From NCBI RefSeq assembly GCF_032854445.1, contig NC_088304.1, positions 22,329,704-22,393,703 on the forward strand: 64,000 bases of DNA. The letters are read 5' to 3'. Below, in pieces: positions 57,535 to 64,000 of this stretch; position 1 is the stretch's first letter, and each line of letters begins with the position of its first letter. Position numbers and translations under genes: made by a program. A model generated the notes under the pieces. It made no database searches. It was given only the letters and a program-made list of their open reading frames with translations, and had not been told where the DNA came from. The DNA comes from Liolophura sinensis (taxonomy: Eukaryota > Mollusca > Polyplacophora > Chitonida > Chitonidae).

Positions 57535-58286
57535 TGTTATGTGAACAACTGCCGTCAACTTCTAAATTTAGCTTGCCACTGTTTACATATGCTGAGTTCA
57601 GGGCCTGCTGTCGGCCTCTGCCTCAGAATGTTCCAGAATACGCTCAGTTCGGGGCCTGTTTGTTTACAAGTGTTCAAGAATTTTCTTATTCTAGAAAATT
57701 CCACCAGTCGATATAAGACCTATGAAAGCAGGTCAAAGAAGGAGAAAGGAGAATTATTGAGAGTTTTGGATGCTTTCGCTGTGTGTTACTTTAGTAGGCC
57801 TTTTGTGCTGAATTTTGGTGTCTTTATAGCCTCTGGCTCTGTTATATCATATTTCCACCGAGCACTTGTTCAGTTTGAACTTGTATATTTAATTTGTGCT
57901 CTTGTGTACACAGTGCTTATTAGTACACGGACCCTGTTTGTGGAATTTTGTGTATATTTCGTCATACACTCAGTTATACTGTGGATTTTCCCTCTAGTGA
58001 ATATTGCCACTGTGCATTTTTAAGCATTGTGGAGTATATGCATCCGTTTTGGACTTGACACCATTTTACACGTAGGTACTTTGGTATTTGTATAGATACT
58101 GCTATCCTTTTTTGTTAAACTTAAGTACTTTAGTATTTGTAAAAGTCTTGTTATCTGTTCTTGTTAAACCTAATAAATTGTTGAAAAATAAAATCTGCTG
58201 GTTTTGGTTACTTTTTTGTGCGGCTAAACTGTCGTGTATTTCAAACAAGCCATCTCTGTATAATACAAACAGTTTGGGTCGTAACA
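57535..58286. mobile_element. Probable solo LTR (752 bp)
   Basis: Begins TGTTATGTG and ends GTCGTAACA, giving TGTTA…TAACA ends typical of LTRs. It has a TATA-like GATATAAGAC (~57710) and AATAAA signals (58172, 58187). It interrupts the TIR element: joining CAGACTAT on the left with CTGTAAAAATTAACAG on the right restores that element's arm. The flanks CTAT/CGAT fit a 4-bp target duplication with one mutation. No internal retroviral genes are present. A 160-codon frame inside is ascribed to chance. Confidence 0.65.
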
Positions 58287-58512
58287 CGATCTGTAAAAAT
58301 TAACAGAATGATTTTTTGAGTGTATATTTCATGAAGTCCCCTTTAGATTTCAAATGTTTGAATATATTTAAGCATGTGAGCAAAAATAAATGAAAGTGTT
58401 TTCATGCATACTTTTAAGTAGTCTATCGACTGACGCTGCATTAACAGAATACATTCTAGCAGATAACAGACTTTCTGTTAAATTTAACAGATTCATTTTT
58501 TTAGTGTATGCG
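58287..58512. mobile_element. TIR element right end plus a second partial copy
   Basis: 58291-58322 is the right arm of copy 2. 58320-58395 resembles the DNA following copy 1 (55414-55488). 58435-58510 is another right arm (AACAGAATACATTCTAGCAG … TTTTTTTAGTGTATG). Confidence 0.6.
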
Positions 58513-58670
58513 TTGGGCTTTGTTAATTTTTGGATGCTTCCATTGATCCCCACTGATTGAGTAGACATCGTCTGTAACTTTGCGAAGTTGCCCCAGGGGT
58601 TCTGTATTTGCCCTGTATAGTTCGTTAGAGATGGCCAGTCACCCGAACACACTGGACACACTGCGTTCTG

Positions 58671-59052
58671 GACCGCATCGTTACCCTAATGGGTAGAACG
58701 TTCGCCTCTAAGTCGGTAGGCCTGGATTCAAAACCGGGTAGGGTCTTACCAAAGACTTCAGAAAATTTCTAGGGCTACTTGTTGCTGCTGCCTCGTTTTG
58801 GCGCTCAGTACCGAGAGTTTAGAGTGTGCAAAGGAATAGGACTGGTTGACCCGGTGTTAGTTTGTAACGTGGCTGGGTGGGATGCCCTGTCTGGTGTCTT
58901 CGGCATGATAACATGTACTTCAGTGGCGGCAGCACTTTGGCGGCATGCACTCGCCCTACCACAAGAAGACACAGTATATACTCACTCCTAATGACACCTC
59001 GTCGTCATGTGTCTAAAAACGGTTATGTTCGACGTAAAACTCTAAGCAAACA
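58671..59052 (+). mobile_element. Second-family SINE, near full length
   Basis: tRNA-like head with CCTAATGGGTAGAACGTTCG and B-box-like GGATTCAAAACCGGG, body TTTTGGCGCTCAGTACCGAG, CTGGTTGACCCGGTGTTAGT, CTGTCTGGTGTCTTCGGCAT, tail GTTCGACGTAAAACTCTAAG. Confidence 0.85.
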
Positions 59053-60008
59053 TGCATGCCTTTTGTGTGTCCTGGAGAAATGATATGATGGGGGTGATTG
59101 GAAGAGGCTACATGTTGTTCTTCAAAATAGACCTACTTCATATAAATGTGTCCGGGTAGGTGTTATGCCCACTGCATTGATTTATGTATTTGATTGGTGT
59201 TTTAAGCCGTACTCAAGAATACATACCCACTACACTGAGCTATTGTTCATCTCCGTCCCCTGTGGTTTGGTAAACAGGTACACAGCTAATGCCAGAAATT
59301 CCAAAGCGTATTTTCAGTGAGCGAGGCATATTTCAGTTTGTAGATGGGTAATATGTTAGCTTATTTACTCTGATGGCCCTATGTTTTTGATAATGTTTGC
59401 TTGAAACAAATATGAATCACAGTCGAAATGTTTGTTTGAATTGTTTGAACTTGTAGCGATTTTCGTGTAAAAATATGAGGAAAAAAGTTCTGTTAGAACA
59501 GCATGAATTTAATCCTCTCCATGTGTCTCCTTAGCGACAATAATAGGACGCTTGCAGAGGAACTAGAATTTGTTTACTGATTTATTTATTTGATTATACC
59601 GTAAAGAAAAAGTTTAAGCAAAAATTTAACTTATGCACCGTGATGGTCATTTTCATGTGTGCTGCACGGTGGCTTTTCCCACATGTAGCGTGGTAATATA
59701 CGTCATCCATATTCTTTCAACAAAACTTCGTCAGTCATATTTCTCGTAACTTTTTTTGCGAAAGACGTTGTCTAGGTTATAGTCCTATAAGCCTCGTCAT
59801 TCAAAGTTAATTTAAAAAGAAAAGTTAACAAAAATTGATTAACAAAGTTTTGTAAAAGAGGATCCTGGACTGCATATGCAAACGGCCACACGAGCATCGT
59901 CGAGGTGTTCGTTAGAAGTTACAAGTTCAACTTATAATTTCAAACTACAATAGGTAAAGTAATTGTAGTTTGAAGTCAATGTCCATCCAAACTAAAGGTC
60001 TCTATTAG
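59053..60008. other. Intergenic stretch with a tiny SINE tail
   Basis: 59183-59223 (GATTGGTGTTTTAAGCCGTA, CTCAAGAAT) is a minus-strand SINE tail remnant. Nothing else recognised. Confidence 0.5.
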
Positions 60009-60270
60009 TGGGGGCCTTCGTGGCTCAGCTGGTTAGCATTCTAGCGCAGCGTAATGACCCAGGAGCCTCTCACCAATGCGGTCGCTGTGAGTCCAGATCT
60101 GGCTTCCTCTCCGGCCGTAAATGGGAAGCTGCCAGCAACCTGTGGATGGTCGAGGGTTTATCCCGGGCTCTGCCCGGTTTCCTACCACAGTATTTTTGGC
60201 CGCCGTCGTATAAGTGAAATATTCTTGAGTACGACGTAAAACAACAATCAAATAAATAAATAAATAAATC
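60009..60270 (+). mobile_element. Main-family SINE
   Basis: GTGGGGGCCTTCGTGGCTCA head, small internal deletions, tail TTGAGTACGACGTAAAACAA with AAATA repeats. Confidence 0.9.
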
Positions 60271-60495
60271 TATTGTCGCCAATGCCCCACACAGAAGCGG
60301 TGAGAGTAAGAGAATCTACGAATCCCTGCCCAGTGTACAGTTCTCAAAAAATTGGGCGACGTATAGCAGGTATTTTCTCAAAGGTTCAATATACCCCAAG
60401 ACAAAAGGTATCTCATTTGTCTTCAATGAGCCAGACATTATTTGGCGAACACCCAACCAACGGATGATGTTTTTGATCAAATGAATTCAAGGCAT

Positions 60496-60498
<3 letters not shown>

Positions 60499-60553
<55 letters not shown>
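60499..60553. repeat. (TA)n microsatellite
   Basis: An uninterrupted AT/TA run of about 55 bp. Confidence 0.97.
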
Positions 60554-60557
<4 letters not shown>

Positions 60558-60712
60558 TGGGGTTTTACGCCGTACGTAACAATTTTCAGTCATACATGGT
60601 GATGAGTAGTGGTTAGGATTGTGCCCATATACTAGTATACTGTGTCTAATTCTTGGGGGCAGGACGGGCCCATGCCGCCAAGCTGAAGACGCCAGACATG
60701 ACAAGATGGCGA
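60558..60712 (-). mobile_element. Second-family SINE fragment
   Basis: Minus orientation: GGGGTTTTACGCCGTACGTA, AACAATTTTCAGTCATACAT, CCGCCAAGCTGAAGACGCCA, GACATGACAAG. Reversed, these match the 3' part of 58671-59052. Confidence 0.7.
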
Positions 60713-60946
60713 GAGCAGATGTGTCGATTTGAGCTCCGCTACTCTCACTGAGATGGATTAGTTGTTCTGTTAGTTGTTCTTTTGCAATGCTGTGATGTTG
60801 TGGCGATTTTGAAAAGATGACTGAGATAAAAAAAAAAGCTATCAAGCAGATACTACTGTTGTTTGTTGAAAGCCATTCGAGTTTTTGGACAGGACATGCA
60901 GGTCGAGCCCTAATCTTCAGGACTTTATGGGAAGTGTACTTTAAAA

Positions 60947-61944
60947 ATGGCGTCCACGAGAACTGACATGGACAACTCGGACAAACATCCCGGGACTAAC
61001 AAGAGAAAGGCAAGCAAGCTTTTACATAATCCTACCTTGAAGAAAGTAAATTCACTTGGTGACATACTGTCAGCTAGCAGTCAGTCTACCTATCAATTAA
61101 ACCCAATGCCGGCAAGCCTTGTAAACTTAGAAGGTCTTATTGACAGCAGGATTCAAAAATCATCTTCATATCTGTATTCAACAAGATGTAGAGTCAGCAA
61201 TGAATCAAGTCATGGAAGTGATGAAAGAAAGTGACTCAAAAATATCATCTCTCGCCCCTGATTTAAAGACTACCGTTGAGAAATTATGTGAAAGGGATCA
61301 GCTTATAGAAAAATACCACGACCAAATAGAGAATTTATCTGCGGAAGTGTCTTGTTTGAAATCTGGTCCTGATGAAACCACGTCGGAACTAAAAGTACTC
61401 AAAGAAGAAAATTCTTTGTCTTTTGACCGCGTTGAACAGTACAGCAGAAGAGAATGTTTCAGAATAAATGTAACCATCTCCAAAAAGTGACATTTCAAGG
61501 TCACACTTTATTGGCAAACAGAAAACGCAAATCATTGCGAAATTTACATCACATCGCAAATGAACAGAGTCATTTCAAGCACGAAAATCTCTCCATATGA
61601 AGCCCTCCTTATCAGACGTGTATGTCAGTGAGGATCTAACGAAGTTGAGCTTTTCTTTATTCAAATCTTTACTAAACCTGAAAAAGCAAGGCAAGATTCA
61701 TAGCGCTTGGACCCATGATGGCAATGTATTTTTTCGTGCGACAGAAAGCGCAGACAAGAAACTCGCCAGCGCTGAACAGGATATAAAAGACTTTCTCAGC
61801 TTGCAAAACAACATTCGGGTCGATTCCAGCACGCTTGTATGGAGCTACCCGATGCAATCTTGCCCGCACACTTGCATTGTACAAACTCTGACCTCAACAA
61901 GTTTCAGATCCGCTCGAGTTTCTTGGTTTACACAGAGCCTTTAG
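60947..61944 (+). pseudogene. LINE ORF1, broken (coiled-coil protein)
   Basis: Starts MASTRTDMDNSDKHPGTNKR. A frameshift near 61170 moves to a frame with heptad-like LKTTVEKLCERDQLIEKYHD and FDRVEQYSRRECFRINVT, the usual coiled coil plus YSRR box of LINE ORF1 proteins. After a stop near 61490 the C-terminal part resumes at 61597 with SDVYVSEDLTKLSFSLFKSL and GKIHSAWTHDGNVFF. At least two frame breaks mean the copy is dead. Bases 60713-60946 may include its 5'UTR. Confidence 0.7.
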
Positions 61945-62568
61945 TCTCTGACTCGTTTGGTAATCCGTGGGTGCATGCTTTACTGACTGTGACATAAACA
62001 AAAAGAGGGAATGCACGGATTCTTTCAGTTCGGGCATGTACTACAGACCTGCGTTTAATGCGGATATATTACATAACCGTTCCAACTGAAGCCTATTTTC
62101 ACCCCCGTCAACAAAGCTGTGTCGTATATTTTCTGTTTATCGCCAAGCGTTTTTGTCCACCCAAACCGTAATTACATGTAAGTCTCATGTCGTGGAGTAA
62201 TGCATAGTATCCTTTTTGTCATGCAATGACACACTTTTTTTAAATATGTTTATTTGATTAATCTCGCCAGAACTAATCGCGATTGCATTCTATACTATAT
62301 CTCTATTTTTCTGTATCTTTTCTTAAACAAATCATTCATGAAGGATTTCACAGCGATACTTGATAACAAATCCCCATATCTCAGTGCATATATCACACTT
62401 TTTCTTTCACGTCACACACACACACACACACACATATATAGTTTTGTAATGTTACTTGTTTGGATATTTGTAAATACACTACTTACTGAATATTATGTTT
62501 TTTGTAATGGTAAATTTCTACTGCTTATAAATTTGTCAGGAAGATTTATTTTGTGAATATTACAAAAT
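61945..62568. other. LINE inter-ORF region
   Basis: Non-coding, with a short (CA)n run at 62415-62433. Confidence 0.4.
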
Positions 62569-64000
62569 GTGTTCGTTTGCACTCCCCGTTTTGCATGTTT
62601 ATGTTGGAAAAATTATCGAGCATGTGCTTTTATTTCCCGCAAAGTTCAATGTATACCTACCATGGATAACTTAAGCCAGTATAGGGTGGCTATTGGGGCC
62701 TGGTTCAATTGTTTATGTTTTAAGCAATATCTACACCTTAAGTATTTTAAATTATTTGCTGATATGAAATCTATCTTCATTGTATTAACTTCTTACTCTG
62801 GTATTCTGGCACTATCTGCTTTAAAAGCCCTGTCTAATTGTAACTACTTGCTGATTGTATATGTGATCCTTTTGCTGAAATGTGGTCATGTACACAGTAA
62901 CCCAGGGCCTTCCCATCGTAATAACTTGTTGTGTTGTCACATTAACGCAAGGAGTTTACTTGCTCAAGGCGATGTCCAGCTTTCCTCGTACTTCAAATTA
63001 GATGAGATATCAACTGTTCTATCTCGCAAATATGGCTATGACTTTATCCGTGTTAGTGAAATCTGGCTAAGTTATGAAATTTCAGACGACTGAATAAATA
63101 TTGATGAGTATTTTATAGAAAGAAAAGATAGGAATAGGCATGGAGGAGGATTAGCTATTTACTGTAAAACTTGTCTTATTGTCACTTGACGAAAAGATTT
63201 GGAAAATGAAAACGAAATGGTGTGGATCAATGTGGATTGTAATGAAAAACATGTTTTTATTGCTGTCTGTTATCGCCCTCCCAATCAGTCTGCTAATGAA
63301 CTGGAGATCTTGGGAGAACTGGGGATAACCTACATGATCCTATCACAACTGTTTTAACAGAAAATCCAGATGTACTGTTAATTTTGGGAGACTTCAATGA
63401 CAAATGTATCAAATGGCACGACTTCCACGTCAAGAGTGAACTAAAAATGAGTTTGTATGACTTGATCACGGGAAACAACCTCTTTCAACTTATCGATGAA
63501 CCCACTAGGTATGCCGACGAAAGTGGTTATATATTAGACCTAGTTATTACTGACAATATTGGATATATAGATGACTATGGTGTGGTGGCACCACTTCCCA
63601 ATCTTGACCACTGTACTATCTATTGTACATTACAAATCACCCGATGTGACAGACCTAAGACTTGCAAAAGGCAAGGTTGGGACTACAAGTGTGCCGACTT
63701 AGTTGGTTTATATCATCTCCTATCTGTTACGCCACGGGATGTAATAGATGAAATCTTTGCTGACATTAGTTTAAGTTTATGTCTGGAATAAATTATTCCT
63801 GCCATGCTGTAACGCATGTATACCGATCAAAGGTGTCACAATTCGCCCTCCTGACAAACCCTGGATGAAGAGTGATGTTCGTTTTAAACTACGGATCAGA
63901 AACAGATGCTTTAAAAAATTCAAACGTACCAAAACAGAGGAAGACAAATTCCGTTTCTACATTTCTAGACGTGACGCCAGTAGTGCTAAACGTAATGCAA
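62569..64000 (+). pseudogene. LINE ORF2 (endonuclease part), broken and cut by window edge
   Basis: Leader with hydrophobic stretches, a 2A-like GHVHSNPGP (62884-62910), then the endonuclease: LLCCHINARSLL, VSEIWLS, GGGLAIYC, IAVCYRPPNQS, GDFNDKCIKW, LDLVITDN and LPNLDHCTIYC, the ordered motifs of apurinic-type endonucleases in CR1/L2-like LINEs. Stops at 63091-63093, ~63187, ~63357 and 63789 plus frame changes break it. The linker before reverse transcriptase follows (RPPDKPWMKSDVRFKLRIRN near 63845) and runs off the edge. The clade assignment is tentative. Confidence 0.75.

Noticed and set aside
57541-58023. 160-codon plus-strand frame
   Set aside because: It sits inside the probable solo LTR, with no recognisable domain and a hydrophobic biased composition.
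60499-60553. (TA)n run as a replication origin or regulatory site
   Set aside because: It is a simple microsatellite without further support.

Overview
The window is animal nuclear DNA, most likely from a lophotrochozoan invertebrate (bivalve-like mollusc or brachiopod). It is intron-rich and AT-rich. It is crowded with minisatellites and with many copies of a tRNA-headed SINE whose tail is the Nin-type 3' end common in those phyla (…TTGAGTACGGCGTAAAACAC… plus AAATA repeats). The species cannot be fixed from sequence alone. No CRISPR, rRNA or stand-alone tRNA gene was seen.

Left third (1-17.8 kb, minus strand): a beta-glucuronidase gene (GUSB-like, GH2). I resolved eight consecutive exons whose phases all agree, running from the signal-peptide exon (17756) to the exon with the catalytic NEP motif (7117). 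Two competing versions of the next exon follow (5349-5445 and 3989-4062). The C-terminal part, with the nucleophile, lies beyond the left edge. Its introns hold 23/46-bp, 25-bp, 56-bp, 24-bp, 63-bp and 72-bp arrays, several touching exon borders. Two MiT/TFE-type E-boxes sit directly upstream of the start codon, which fits a lysosomal enzyme.

Middle (18-54 kb): two very similar genes for a large DEAH-box RNA helicase fused to a C-terminal RING-IBR-RING (RBR) ubiquitin-ligase module, the architecture of plant DEAH11/DEAH12. They form a tail-to-tail inverted pair. Copy A (31678-36939, +) is complete at 1753 aa. Copy B (53.6-48.8 kb, -) keeps the helicase and RBR parts intact but has lost the N-terminal RRM-like block through a deletion that also broke the reading frame from the old ATG. 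Identity is high in the centre and low at both ends, as expected if gene conversion homogenises the middle. Upstream of copy A is a 5'UTR exon, a 2.6-kb 66-bp minisatellite, and at 23.2 kb a compact IRF/NF-kB/ATF-like site cluster followed by a splice donor.

Right part (54-64 kb): mainly mobile DNA. It holds a palindromic TIR element, a second copy of it split by an apparent solo LTR, several SINEs, and a decayed LINE (coiled-coil ORF1, 2A-like motif, apurinic-type endonuclease) that runs off the right edge. Two 200-bp N gaps (15361-15560 and 57295-57494) have duplicated flanks and look like unmerged contig overlaps rather than missing sequence.

The most noteworthy points are the inverted helicase-RBR pair and its 5' rearrangement, minisatellites that include a splice donor or a stop codon in their repeat unit, and the duplicated GUSB exon.
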